Shown here in pieces: positions 33,913 to 42,939 of a stretch of DNA of 64,000 nucleotides; the first letter of the stretch is position 1; every line of letters begins with the position of its first letter. The stretch spans positions 1-64,000 of the forward strand of contig JBMNRB010000013.1 in NCBI GenBank assembly GCA_050944435.1, in the 5' to 3' direction. A program made the translations under genes and the position numbers. Under the pieces are notes generated by a model. It was not told where the DNA came from. It saw only the letters and a list, made by a program, of their open reading frames with translations, and made no database searches. The stretch is from Ruminococcus_G sp050944435 (GTDB lineage Bacteria; Bacillota; Clostridia; Lachnospirales; Lachnospiraceae).

Positions 33913-35211
33913 ATGCTCTATTCGGGATATGAAATGGTATGGCTGTTCTTTGTTTACAGCTTTCTGGGATGGATAATGGAAACCGTAGCGGCTGCCATAA
34001 AGCAGAAACGCTTTGTGAACCGGGGGCTTGTCAACGCTCCTCTTTGCGTAATTTACGGATTTTCAGCGCTGGTTGTTACAACTTTCTGCAATGAACTGGA
34101 CGGTTTCTGGCTGTTTGCAGGAGGATTGATACTTTCAACGGTAATTGAGTGGACGGCGGGCCACTGTATTGAACGGATCTTCCATGAACGCTGGTGGGAT
34201 TACGGCAAAATAAAAGGCAATCTGGACGGATATATCTGTCTGCCCATGTCCGTGATATGGGGGCTGCTTTGCGTCTTCGTTATAAAATGGGGAAATGCAG
34301 GGCTTACGGAACTGTTTAATCTGCTGCCTGGAATAGCAGGGAAGATTCTCATCTGGGGCTTATCCGGAATCCTCTTTATTGATATTGCGGCGACCCTGTG
34401 TATACTGTCCGGGAGAAGCAGAAGAATTGAACAGTGGAAGGGTGTGGATTCCTGGCTTACGGGAATATCATCAAATCTGGGACGGAAGATTTACGGATGG
34501 ATAGACCGAAGAATACGAAGGGCGTATCCCTACGCGAGAGAGAAAGCGGGCGATTCTGAAAGAAAAAAAGAGATATTTGCCTATGGATGCAGTTTTTATA
34601 AGATCGTCTGGCTTTTTGTTATCGGCGCATTTCTGGGAGACATTGTGGAAACTCTGTTCTGCCGTGCAACAATGGGAGTCTGGATGAGCCGAAGCAGTGT
34701 GGTGTGGGGCCCTTTCAGCATTGTATGGGGGATTGCGATTGCGGCGGCGACACTTCTTTTATATAAATATAAAGAACGTTCCGACCGCTTTATCTTTATT
34801 GCAGGTACCTGCCTGGGCGGGGCATATGAGTATGCCTGCAGTGTATGCACGGAACTTATGTTTGGGAAAGTGTTCTGGGATTACAGTAAGATACCCTTTA
34901 ATCTGGGTGGACGGATTAACCTGCTGTACTGCTTCTTCTGGGGAATAGCAGCAGTTATCTGGATCAAAGGGCTTTATCCTCTTTTTTCATCATGGATAGA
35001 ACGAATTCCGGTGAAAACAGGGAAAATACTTTCGTGGCTGATGATCGTCTTTTTCTGCTGTAATATAGCTGTGTCCTGCATGGCCTTGGTTCGCAGCAAT
35101 CAAAGAGTTCAGGGAGTAGAAGCGGAACATAAGTGGCAGATGATTATGGATGAAAAGTATGACGACAGCCGTTTGAAGAGGATATATCCCAAAGCAATCC
35201 AGACAGACTGA
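33913..35211 (+). CDS. Membrane protein with tandem CmpB-type domains
   Basis: 432 residues, about ten to twelve helices. Two similar halves are visible: SFLGWIMETVAAAIKQKRFVNRGLVNAP...RWWDYGKIKGNLDGYICLP, and AFLGDIVETLFCRATMGVWMSRSSVVWG...VFWDYSKIPFNLGGRINLL. These match the putative ABC-transporter type IV (CmpB, DUF1113) family, normally a single domain of about 200 residues, so this is an internal duplication. A basic linker (about 180-215) joins the halves. The ATG at 33913 follows GAGGAA. Function is unknown in this family. Confidence 0.8.
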   Translation: MLYSGYEMVWLFFVYSFLGWIMETVAAAIKQKRFVNRGLVNAPLCVIYGFSALVVTTFCNELDGFWLFAGGLILSTVIEWTAGHCIERIFHERWWDYGKIKGNLDGYICLPMSVIWGLLCVFVIKWGNAGLTELFNLLPGIAGKILIWGLSGILFIDIAATLCILSGRSRRIEQWKGVDSWLTGISSNLGRKIYGWIDRRIRRAYPYAREKAGDSERKKEIFAYGCSFYKIVWLFVIGAFLGDIVETLFCRATMGVWMSRSSVVWGPFSIVWGIAIAAATLLLYKYKERSDRFIFIAGTCLGGAYEYACSVCTELMFGKVFWDYSKIPFNLGGRINLLYCFFWGIAAVIWIKGLYPLFSSWIERIPVKTGKILSWLMIVFFCCNIAVSCMALVRSNQRVQGVEAEHKWQMIMDEKYDDSRLKRIYPKAIQTD

Positions 35212-35260
35212 TCCCCGGCTTCAGACAGAATAGTCTTTGTTTGGAAAAGAAATAATCAAA

Positions 35261-35304
35261 AACGGAAGGAAAAGCCCGGAGTGCGGGCTTTCCTTCCGTT
35301 ATTT
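35261..35304. terminator. Bidirectional terminator between convergent genes
   Basis: AACGGAAGG...AGCCCG (35261-35278) pairs with CGGGCTTTCCTTCCGTT (35284-35300), with one bulged A. It serves the gene ending at 35211 and the minus-strand gene ending at 35304. Confidence 0.85.
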
Positions 35305-35987
35305 TAAACTTCAATTTCAAATGAAAGATCTTCTGCAGCCAGACTGCTGTCAAAGACCAGGGTTCCTTTAGAAAAATCGGAGCCGACTTCAAAGGCTATC
35401 TGACCGGAACTGGATTCTCCTTTTTCCGCTGGTTCCGGGGATTTTAGAAAAGCGGCGTAATACGGCGTACAGGCGGCGTCTCCGTCCACCAGCTTAAAGC
35501 TCATATTATCCAGCAAAAGTGTTTCGTCCGAGGAATTGGTATAGGAATAATCAATGACCACAACCTTTTCCGGATTGCTGCTGTTGTTTTCATCCCTTTC
35601 ATCTGTAGTTTCAGCCTTTTCAATTTTCAGTGTGCCAAGTTCGGCGCCGGATTCGGCGGTGATTACACAATCCTGATTTAAAGGAGCCGTATCAATGGCA
35701 GAAAGATCCGGCACCTCTTTATCGGTGGTTCCTTCACCCTGTATTTCCTCTACAGGCGTAGTATCTCCTTCTTTTGAATCTGCAATTTCCCCGGTGTCAG
35801 TTTTCGTATCTGAGGTTTCTGATGAGTCGGAACTGTCGGCGTCCTCGCCGGCATCATCGGCCGCAGCCTCCGTGGGCGTCGGTTCATTGCCGGATGTATC
35901 GGATTCTCCGCCTGAATTGCATCCAAACAGAGAAAAGGAAAGAAGACTCATAAGAGTCAGCGTAATCAGCAGTGTTTTTCTTTTCAT
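35304..35987 (-). CDS. Secreted lipoprotein with DUF4352-like beta domain
   Basis: 227 residues. The signal peptide MKRKTLLITLTLMSLLSFSLFGC ends in a lipobox. A low-complexity acidic Asp/Ser/Thr linker runs to about residue 90. The C-terminal 125 residues form a beta domain with VVVIDYSYTNSSDETLLLDN and SGQIAFEVGSDFSKGTLVF, the pattern of DUF4352/telomeric-repeat-like immunoglobulin folds in Firmicute lipoproteins. It is monocistronic with its own promoter. No specific role is known. Confidence 0.75.
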   Translation of the reverse strand: MKRKTLLITLTLMSLLSFSLFGCNSGGESDTSGNEPTPTEAAADDAGEDADSSDSSETSDTKTDTGEIADSKEGDTTPVEEIQGEGTTDKEVPDLSAIDTAPLNQDCVITAESGAELGTLKIEKAETTDERDENNSSNPEKVVVIDYSYTNSSDETLLLDNMSFKLVDGDAACTPYYAAFLKSPEPAEKGESSSGQIAFEVGSDFSKGTLVFDSSLAAEDLSFEIEV

Positions 35988-36028
35988 GATTTTCTCAATC
36001 CTTTCTGAAAAAATTGTATTCCCATAGT

Positions 36029-36057
36029 ATTGTACCAGATAGACGGTCGGGACACAA
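36029..36057 (-). promoter_or_regulatory. Promoter of the lipoprotein gene
   Basis: On the minus strand TTGTGT (36057-36052), 17 bp, TACAAT (36034-36029). Confidence 0.65.
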
Positions 36058-36172
36058 CTAAAGAAAGTATGAAATCGTCCGATCCTGCAAGAAACGGTGT
36101 TTGAATTGAAATAAATGTGATATACTGTCAGTAGTGTCGAAGACGCTGTCTAAACAGAACTGGAGGTTTCAC

Positions 36173-39094
36173 ATGAATATCGAGAAGCTAAAAGAATACA
36201 CGATGCTCCGGCAGGAACATATTGCAGATATCCAGTCGGATGGATATCTGCTGCGTCACGTAAAGAGCGGCGCCAGGGTGATGGTGATTGAAAATGACGA
36301 TGAAAACAAAGTGTTTAACATCGCTTTTCGGACGCCGCCGTCAGACAGTACGGGAGTGGCCCATATTCTGGAACACAGCGTACTGTGCGGTTCCAGAAAA
36401 TTTCCATTGAAAGATCCCTTTGTGGAGCTGGTGAAAGGTTCCCTGAACACATTCCTGAACGCCATGACCTATCCGGATAAAACCATGTATCCGGTGGCCA
36501 GCTGCAACGATCAGGATTTTAAAAATCTGATGGACGTTTATCTGGATGCTGTATTTTATCCCAATATAGATAAAAAGGAAGAGATTTTCCGTCAGGAAGG
36601 CTGGCATTACGAACTGAAGGACGTGGACGGCCCTCTAACATACAACGGAGTTGTATATAATGAAATGAAAGGGGCCTTTTCTTCGCCGGAAGAAATGATG
36701 GACCGGGAAATTTTCAATACTCTGTTTCCTGATACGGCCTATGGAGTGGAATCCGGCGGTGATCCGGATAAAATTCCCGATCTGACTTATGAGGCTTTTC
36801 TTGCCTTTCACCGGAAGTATTACCACCCCTCCAACAGTTATATTTATCTTTACGGCGATATGGATATGGAAGAGCGACTTTTATGGCTGGATCGGGAATA
36901 CCTCAGCCATTTTGAAAAACAGGATGTGGATTCTTCTATCCGGATGCAGATGCCCTTTGAAAAACCGGTTGAGAAAACAATTTTTTATCCCATCGGCGAT
37001 AATGAGTCTGAGGAAAACAATACTTATCTGACCTGGAATGTGGTAACGGGAGATGGGTTGGATGTAGAGAAGAATACAGCCTTTGAGATACTGGAGTACG
37101 CTCTTTTGGCGGCGCCGGGAGCGCCCCTTAAGCAGGCGCTGCTGGACGCCGGCATCGGAAAAGATGTGATGGGTTCCTATGAGGATGGAATTCTGCAGCC
37201 CTTCTTTTCTGTGGTGGCAAAAAATGCCGATGAGAAGGATTGCGAACGTTTCTGTCAGATTATCCGTGAGACGCTGGAGAATCTGGCGGAAAAAGGAATA
37301 CGAAGAAAGGCCCTGGAAGCGGGAATCAATTATTTTGAATTCCGGTTCCGGGAGGCAGATTATTCTTCCTTTCCCAAAGGACTGATGTACGGCATCGATG
37401 TATTTGACAGCTGGCTTTATGATGAAGAAAAACCCTTTGATTATCTTAAACAGCTGAAGATTTTTGCTTCCTTGAAAGAAAAGATCGACAGCGGATATTT
37501 TGAAAATCTTTTAAGAGAAAATCTCCTTGCCAATTCTCACAAGGCGGTGATTACGGTTAAGCCAAAGAAAGGGCTTGCCCGTGAAAAGGAAAAGAAACTG
37601 GAAGAGAAGCTGGCTGCCTATAAGGCTTCTCTTGGTGAAGAAGAGATCCGTCTTCTGGCGGAGCAGACAAAAGCGCTGGTGGAATATCAGGAAGGGGAGG
37701 AGACGGCGGAGGCGCTGGCCTCCATTCCCATGCTGAAACGGGAAGATATCAAAAAAGAAGCGGTGAAGCTTTACAATGAAATGCGCAGCCTGGATCAGGT
37801 GCCGGTGCTGTTCCACAACGTTCCCACCAATCAGATCAGCTACATGATTCTGCTCTTTGATACGGGAAAGGTGCCGGAAGAACTGGTTCCTTACCTTGGC
37901 CTTTTAAAGGCGGTGCTGGGTTATGTGGATACGGAGCATTACACATACGATGAACTGTTCAATGAAATCAATGCCAATTCCGGGGGAATTATGTGCGGGA
38001 TCCATGTGTTGTCCCGGCCGGAAGAAAGCGGGTCCTTCTGCGGCATGTTCGGAGTTAAGGCTAAATGTCTCTATTCCCAGGTAGGCTTCGTATTTCGCAT
38101 GATTAAAGAAATTCTTACCACATCCCGCCTGGATGATGAGAAGCGGCTATATGAGATTATCGCCCAGCAGAAATCACGGCTCCAGACGGCGATAGCCACT
38201 TCCGGACATACTTCCGCCGTATCCAGGCTGACGTCCTATTTTTCCGTCAGCGGCTGTTTTCAGGAAGAAATCAGCGGTATCGGATATTACAAATTCATCG
38301 AAGAACTGGAAGGGCAGTTTAAAAACCGGAAAGCGGAAATTATTGACAATTTGAAGAAACTGATGAAGTACATCTTCCGCCGGGAAAATTTCATGATCAA
38401 TTATACGGCCGATGAAGAAGGATATCAGGTTCTTAAAGAAAACGCAGTTGATTTTGACCGTATGCTCTGCCGGGAGCCGGTGAAGGAGAAGCCTTTTGCT
38501 TATACGCCCCGGCAGAAGAACGAAGGATTCAAAACTTCGGGCCAGGTTCAGTATGTGGCGGTGGGCGGAAACTTCAAAAAGGCAGGTTATGAATATACGG
38601 GAGCCCTTCAGATCCTGCGGATGATTTTAAGTTATGATTACCTGTGGAACAATATCCGGGTAAAGGGCGGCGCCTACGGCTGTATGAGCGGATTTAAACG
38701 GACGGGGGACGCTTATTTCGTATCTTACCGGGATCCCCATCTGAAAAAGACCATATCCGTATATGAAGGAATTCCCCCCTACCTGCAGAAGTTTACCGCT
38801 GACGAGAGGGAGATGACGAAATATATTATCGGAACCATCAGCGGAATGGATACCCCCCTCACTCCCCAGAGCAAAGGAATGTTTTCTTTCCATGCTTATT
38901 TTTCCGGCGTGACGGAGGAACAGCTTCAGAAGGAACGGGATGAGATTTTAAATGCGACAGAGGAAGATATCAGAAAACTGGCGGATATTGTGAAGGCGGT
39001 GCTGGAACAGAATAATCTGTGCGTCATTGGCAGCGAAGCCGCCATTGAGAAAAATGAAGACCGATTCCTGCTGGTTAAACATCTGATTGGATAG
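36173..39094 (+). CDS. M16C metallopeptidase (presequence-protease type)
   Basis: 973 residues, long for M16 and in the range of the PreP/M16C group that forms a two-half closed chamber. The inverted zinc motif HILEH is at 64-68, with the third ligand Glu expected in the NEMKGAFSSPEEMM region. The second, inactive half begins near residue 510 and ends with the RVKGGAYGCMSGF patch, which corresponds to the substrate-binding R...Y motif. These enzymes degrade unstructured peptides in the cytoplasm. GGAGG sets the ATG at 36173. era follows closely and may be co-transcribed. Confidence 0.92.
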   Translation: MNIEKLKEYTMLRQEHIADIQSDGYLLRHVKSGARVMVIENDDENKVFNIAFRTPPSDSTGVAHILEHSVLCGSRKFPLKDPFVELVKGSLNTFLNAMTYPDKTMYPVASCNDQDFKNLMDVYLDAVFYPNIDKKEEIFRQEGWHYELKDVDGPLTYNGVVYNEMKGAFSSPEEMMDREIFNTLFPDTAYGVESGGDPDKIPDLTYEAFLAFHRKYYHPSNSYIYLYGDMDMEERLLWLDREYLSHFEKQDVDSSIRMQMPFEKPVEKTIFYPIGDNESEENNTYLTWNVVTGDGLDVEKNTAFEILEYALLAAPGAPLKQALLDAGIGKDVMGSYEDGILQPFFSVVAKNADEKDCERFCQIIRETLENLAEKGIRRKALEAGINYFEFRFREADYSSFPKGLMYGIDVFDSWLYDEEKPFDYLKQLKIFASLKEKIDSGYFENLLRENLLANSHKAVITVKPKKGLAREKEKKLEEKLAAYKASLGEEEIRLLAEQTKALVEYQEGEETAEALASIPMLKREDIKKEAVKLYNEMRSLDQVPVLFHNVPTNQISYMILLFDTGKVPEELVPYLGLLKAVLGYVDTEHYTYDELFNEINANSGGIMCGIHVLSRPEESGSFCGMFGVKAKCLYSQVGFVFRMIKEILTTSRLDDEKRLYEIIAQQKSRLQTAIATSGHTSAVSRLTSYFSVSGCFQEEISGIGYYKFIEELEGQFKNRKAEIIDNLKKLMKYIFRRENFMINYTADEEGYQVLKENAVDFDRMLCREPVKEKPFAYTPRQKNEGFKTSGQVQYVAVGGNFKKAGYEYTGALQILRMILSYDYLWNNIRVKGGAYGCMSGFKRTGDAYFVSYRDPHLKKTISVYEGIPPYLQKFTADEREMTKYIIGTISGMDTPLTPQSKGMFSFHAYFSGVTEEQLQKERDEILNATEEDIRKLADIVKAVLEQNNLCVIGSEAAIEKNEDRFLLVKHLIG

Positions 39095-39103
39095 AGGATG
39101 AAT

Positions 39104-40015
39104 ATGAACAAGAACGAACAGTTTAAATCAGGCTTTGTGGCGATCATCGGAAGGCCAAATGTGGGGAAATCTACTTTGATGAACCATCTGATCGGCCAGA
39201 AGATCGCCATCACTTCAAAAAAGCCCCAGACCACCAGAAACCGTATTCAGACGGTTTATACCTGCGACAGGGGGCAGATTATTTTTCTGGATACGCCGGG
39301 AATTCATAAGGCGAAAACCAGGCTGGGGGAATATATGGTGGATGTGGCTTCCAGAACTCTGAAGGATGTGGATGTGATCCTATGGCTGGTGGAAGCTTCC
39401 GATTACATCGGCCCCGGGGAAAAACATATCGCGGGGCAACTGGCGGATGTGAAGCTGCCGGTGATTCTGGTAATCAACAAGATTGACACGGTATCGAAGG
39501 AGGAGATTCTCCCCTTCATCGACGCTTACCGGAAGCTCTATGACTTTGATGAGATCATCCCGGCGTCGGCGCTGCGGGGACAGAATACCGATGATATCAT
39601 CGATACGCTGTTTAAGTATCTTCCCTACGGTCCCCAATATTATGACGAGGATGTGGTGACCGATCAGCCCATGCGCCAGATTGTGGCGGAGGTGATTCGG
39701 GAGAAGGCCCTTCACGCGCTGGACGATGAGATTCCCCATGGAATCGCCGTCTCCGTGGATGTGATGAAAAAGCGGAAAAGAAGTCCCGTCACGGATATTG
39801 AAGCCACCATCGTCTGTGAGAAAGAATCCCATAAGGGGATCATCATCGGAAAACAGGGAGCCATGCTGAAAAAAATCGGCAGCAACGCCCGGTATGAAAT
39901 CGAGCGTCTGGTGGAAGGAAAAGTCAATCTGAAACTCTGGGTAAAAGTAAAAAAAGACTGGAGAGACAGTGATTTTCTGATTAAAAATTTTGGATATGAC
40001 AGGAAAGAAGTATAA
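39104..40015 (+). CDS. era: GTPase Era
   Basis: 303 residues. G1 GRPNVGKST, G2 in QTTRNRIQTV, G3 DTPGIH, G4 NKID and G5 SALRG mark the Ras-like domain. The C-terminal KH domain has GIIIGKQGAMLKKIGSNAR, which binds the 3' end of 16S rRNA during 30S assembly. Two near ATGs exist (39098 and 39104); the second has better spacing from GAGG. recO follows 5 bp later, a common clostridial arrangement. Confidence 0.95.
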   Translation: MNKNEQFKSGFVAIIGRPNVGKSTLMNHLIGQKIAITSKKPQTTRNRIQTVYTCDRGQIIFLDTPGIHKAKTRLGEYMVDVASRTLKDVDVILWLVEASDYIGPGEKHIAGQLADVKLPVILVINKIDTVSKEEILPFIDAYRKLYDFDEIIPASALRGQNTDDIIDTLFKYLPYGPQYYDEDVVTDQPMRQIVAEVIREKALHALDDEIPHGIAVSVDVMKKRKRSPVTDIEATIVCEKESHKGIIIGKQGAMLKKIGSNARYEIERLVEGKVNLKLWVKVKKDWRDSDFLIKNFGYDRKEV

Positions 40016-40020
40016 CAGCC

Positions 40021-40764
40021 ATGAGTGGACCAGTGACGGTAAACGGCGTCGTGCTGTTAGCGGCGCCGGCGGGAGAATATGATAAACGTCTGGTATTGCT
40101 GACAAAAGAGAGGGGGAAAATCACCGCCTTTGCCAGAGGCGCCAGGAAAAGTACAAGCCCCCTTCTGGCGGCGGCCAATCCTTTTGTCTTTGCCACTTTT
40201 TATGTCTATGAGGGACGGACGGCTTATAATCTGTATCAGGCTGAAATTCATCACCATTTTGCCGATCTGGCCAAGGAAATTCCGGGTGTATATTACGGTT
40301 TCTACTTCCTGGAATTTGCGGATTATTACGGCCGGGAGGGAGTGGACGGCTCCGATACGGTCAATCTTCTGTTTGTAGCTTTGAAAAGTCTGGGTAATCC
40401 GCGGATATCCAACGAACTGGTCCGTTATGTATTTGAACTGAAGCTGATGGTACAAAACGGAGAGTATCCCCAGGTCTTTGAATGCGTATCCTGCGGGAAA
40501 AGGGAGGATCTTACGTACTTCAGCTTTTCCAAAAGCGGTGTGCTTTGCTCTTCCTGCGCAGCCGGGGGAAAAGAGGGGAAAAAGATTTCTCCCTCTCTTC
40601 TCTATACTATGCAGTACGTCATCGGATCGCCGCTGGATAAGCTTTATACCTTCACGGTGACGGACGCTGTACTGGCGGAATTTGCGGCGGTGATGAAGGA
40701 GTACGTAAAAAAGTACACGGACAGAAGATTCAAAAGTCTGGAAATACTGGAAATGATGTGTTGA
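40021..40764 (+). CDS. recO: DNA repair protein RecO
   Basis: 247 residues. The N-terminal OB fold starts VNGVVLLAAPAGEYDKRLVLLTKERGKI and carries FARGARKSTS. The helical C-terminal part has a four-Cys zinc site, CVSCGK and CSSCAAGG. RecO loads RecA on SSB-coated DNA with RecR. It lies 5 bp after era. The stop codon overlaps the -35 of the next promoter. Confidence 0.93.
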   Translation: MSGPVTVNGVVLLAAPAGEYDKRLVLLTKERGKITAFARGARKSTSPLLAAANPFVFATFYVYEGRTAYNLYQAEIHHHFADLAKEIPGVYYGFYFLEFADYYGREGVDGSDTVNLLFVALKSLGNPRISNELVRYVFELKLMVQNGEYPQVFECVSCGKREDLTYFSFSKSGVLCSSCAAGGKEGKKISPSLLYTMQYVIGSPLDKLYTFTVTDAVLAEFAAVMKEYVKKYTDRRFKSLEILEMMC

Positions 40765-40789
40765 AAATGTGGCCGTCTGCGGTTATAAT
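40761..40789 (+). promoter_or_regulatory. Promoter of the lipoprotein-glyS unit
   Basis: TTGAAA (40761-40766), 17 bp, TATAAT (40784-40789), overlapping the end of recO. Confidence 0.8.
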
Positions 40790-40822
40790 CTAGAATAGAC
40801 TTGAGCTAAGGAGGCATGTGTT

Positions 40823-41446
40823 GTGAAAAAATACATAGCACTTTTGGCAGGCGGACTGGTTTTGCTTCTGTCCGGCTGCGGTTCCCAGGCTGATCAAAGT
40901 ACGGTGTCCATTGACGATAAAGGAAGAGTTACGGCTGAAATAGTGGAAAGTTTTGATAAATCTTACTATGATTTCGAGGAGCTGGAAGAAACCGTCAATC
41001 AGGCGGTGGATGAATACAACGGCCAGCAGGAAGAGGAGAGGATCCAGGTAAAAACCTGCAAAGAGGATCGGAAGAAAGGTGAAGTCCGGGTGACTTTGCG
41101 GTACGATTCCTGCGAAGATTACCAGAATTTCAACCAGAGAGAACTGTACCGGGGAACAGTGGCCCAGGCCGCGGAAAAATATGATTTCGGCGGCGTTTTT
41201 CTGGATCGGCAGGGAGAGGAGACTGATGGGAAAACCATACAGGCTGAATATTCCGAAGCGGAGGTCATCGTGCTGCAGGAGCCGGTAAGAGTTGCCACAC
41301 CGGAAAATATTCTGTATGTAAGCGACAATGTTCAGATTCTTGGAGACAAAGCGGCCAAAATACCGGACGACGGAAATCAGGACAATGAGAATGCAGATAC
41401 CAGCATTTATGAATATGCCTATATTATATATCTCAATGAAAAATAA
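40823..41446 (+). CDS. Lipoprotein of unknown function
   Basis: 207 residues. The signal peptide ends with LVLLLSGC. The mature part starts with a beta hairpin (VSIDDKGRVTAEIVESF), followed by a helix-rich domain with EETVNQAVDEYNGQQEEE and a C-terminal beta region. It resembles the lipoproteins found beside core genes in Lachnospiraceae, but I cannot name a family. The GTG start at 40823 lies 8 bases after AAGGAGG. glyS follows after 21 bp, so the two are probably co-transcribed. Confidence 0.7.
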   Translation: MKKYIALLAGGLVLLLSGCGSQADQSTVSIDDKGRVTAEIVESFDKSYYDFEELEETVNQAVDEYNGQQEEERIQVKTCKEDRKKGEVRVTLRYDSCEDYQNFNQRELYRGTVAQAAEKYDFGGVFLDRQGEETDGKTIQAEYSEAEVIVLQEPVRVATPENILYVSDNVQILGDKAAKIPDDGNQDNENADTSIYEYAYIIYLNEK

Positions 41447-41467
41447 TTAATAAAGAGGAGAATAGTG

Positions 41468-42862
41468 ATGGAAAAAACGATGGAAAAAATTGTAGCCCTG
41501 GCTAAATCCAGAGGATTTGTATATCCGGGGTCTGAAATCTACGGAGGTCTGGCGAACACCTGGGATTACGGCAATCTGGGTGTGGAACTGAAAAACAATG
41601 TAAAACGGGCCTGGTGGAAGAAGTTTATCATGGAGAATCCCTACAACGTGGGAGTGGACTGTGCCATTCTGATGAATCCCCAGACCTGGGTGGCTTCCGG
41701 CCATCTGGGAGGATTTTCCGATCCGCTGATGGACTGCCGGGAATGTCACGAGCGGTTCCGGGCAGATCAGCTGATCGAAAATTACAGCGCGGAAAAAGGG
41801 ATCACTCTGGAAACTTCCGTGGACGCCTGGAGCCAGGAACAGATGAGGGATTTTATCGAGGAACATCAAATTCCCTGCCCCACATGCGGAAAGCACAATT
41901 TCACGGATATCCGTCAGTTCAACCTGATGTTTAAAACCTTCCAGGGGGTGACGGAAGATGCGAAAAATACCGTATATTTAAGACCGGAAACGGCTCAGGG
42001 TATCTTTGTTAATTTTAAAAACGTGCAGAGAACTTCCAGAAAGAAGATTCCTTTCGGCATCGGACAGATTGGAAAATCCTTCCGCAACGAGATCACGCCC
42101 GGAAACTTTACCTTCCGTACCCGTGAATTTGAGCAGATGGAACTGGAATTCTTCTGTGAACCGGATACCGATCTGGAATGGTTTGCCTACTGGAAAAACT
42201 TCTGCCTGAACTGGCTGAAGGAACTGGGACTGAAAGAGGAGGAGATCCGGGTAAGAGACCATGAGCCGGAAGAACTTTCTTTCTACAGCAAAGCCACCAC
42301 GGACGTGGAGTTTCTGTTCCCCTTCGGATGGGGCGAGCTGTGGGGCATTGCTGACCGTACGGATTATGACCTGACCCAGCACCAGAACACTTCCGGACAG
42401 GATATGACTTATTTTGACGATGAGAAAAAGATCAAATACGTTCCTTACGTCATCGAGCCTTCTCTGGGTGCAGACCGTATGGTACTGGCCTTCCTGTGCA
42501 GCGCCTACGATGAGGAAGTGCTGGATGCGGAGAAAAACGATGTGCGTACCGTTCTCCATTTCCATCCGGCCCTGGCTCCGGTGAAGATCGGCGTGCTGCC
42601 CCTTTCCAAAAAACTGAACGAAGGCGCGCTGAAAGTTTTCGACATGCTTTCCAAGACCTATAACTGTGAATTTGACGACAGAGGAAATATCGGAAAACGG
42701 TATCGCCGCCAGGATGAGATCGGCACGCCCTACTGCGTGACCTATGATTTCGAGTCGGAGACAGACGGAGCGGTGACTGTCCGCGACCGGGATTCCATGG
42801 AGCAGGAGAGAATCAAAATCGAAGATCTGGAGCGCTATATGGCTGAGAAATTCCGCTTTTAA
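41468..42862 (+). CDS. glyS: Glycine--tRNA ligase, single-chain alpha2 type
   Basis: 464 residues, the homodimeric class IIa form used by many Firmicutes and eukaryotes, not the alpha2beta2 form. Evidence includes KRAWWKKFIMENPYNVGVDC, the zinc-like CRECHERF and CPTCGKH pairs, motif 2 GKSFRNEITPGNFTFRTREF, motif 3 EPSLGADRMVLAFLC, and an anticodon domain from about 365. The ATG at 41468 follows GGAG; the GTG one codon earlier is possible. No T-box is seen; it is read from the promoter at 40761. Confidence 0.95.
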   Translation: MEKTMEKIVALAKSRGFVYPGSEIYGGLANTWDYGNLGVELKNNVKRAWWKKFIMENPYNVGVDCAILMNPQTWVASGHLGGFSDPLMDCRECHERFRADQLIENYSAEKGITLETSVDAWSQEQMRDFIEEHQIPCPTCGKHNFTDIRQFNLMFKTFQGVTEDAKNTVYLRPETAQGIFVNFKNVQRTSRKKIPFGIGQIGKSFRNEITPGNFTFRTREFEQMELEFFCEPDTDLEWFAYWKNFCLNWLKELGLKEEEIRVRDHEPEELSFYSKATTDVEFLFPFGWGELWGIADRTDYDLTQHQNTSGQDMTYFDDEKKIKYVPYVIEPSLGADRMVLAFLCSAYDEEVLDAEKNDVRTVLHFHPALAPVKIGVLPLSKKLNEGALKVFDMLSKTYNCEFDDRGNIGKRYRRQDEIGTPYCVTYDFESETDGAVTVRDRDSMEQERIKIEDLERYMAEKFRF

Positions 42863-42872
42863 CGAAAAACTG

Positions 42873-42901
42873 TTGTCTAAAACTGTGGTTTTTGCTATAA
42901 T
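42873..42901 (+). promoter_or_regulatory. Promoter of the phosphofructokinase gene
   Basis: TTGTCT (42873-42878), 17 bp, TATAAT (42896-42901). Confidence 0.75.
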
Positions 42902-42939
42902 CGTGGAGAAGTGATAAATCATTTAGGAGGAATATTACT

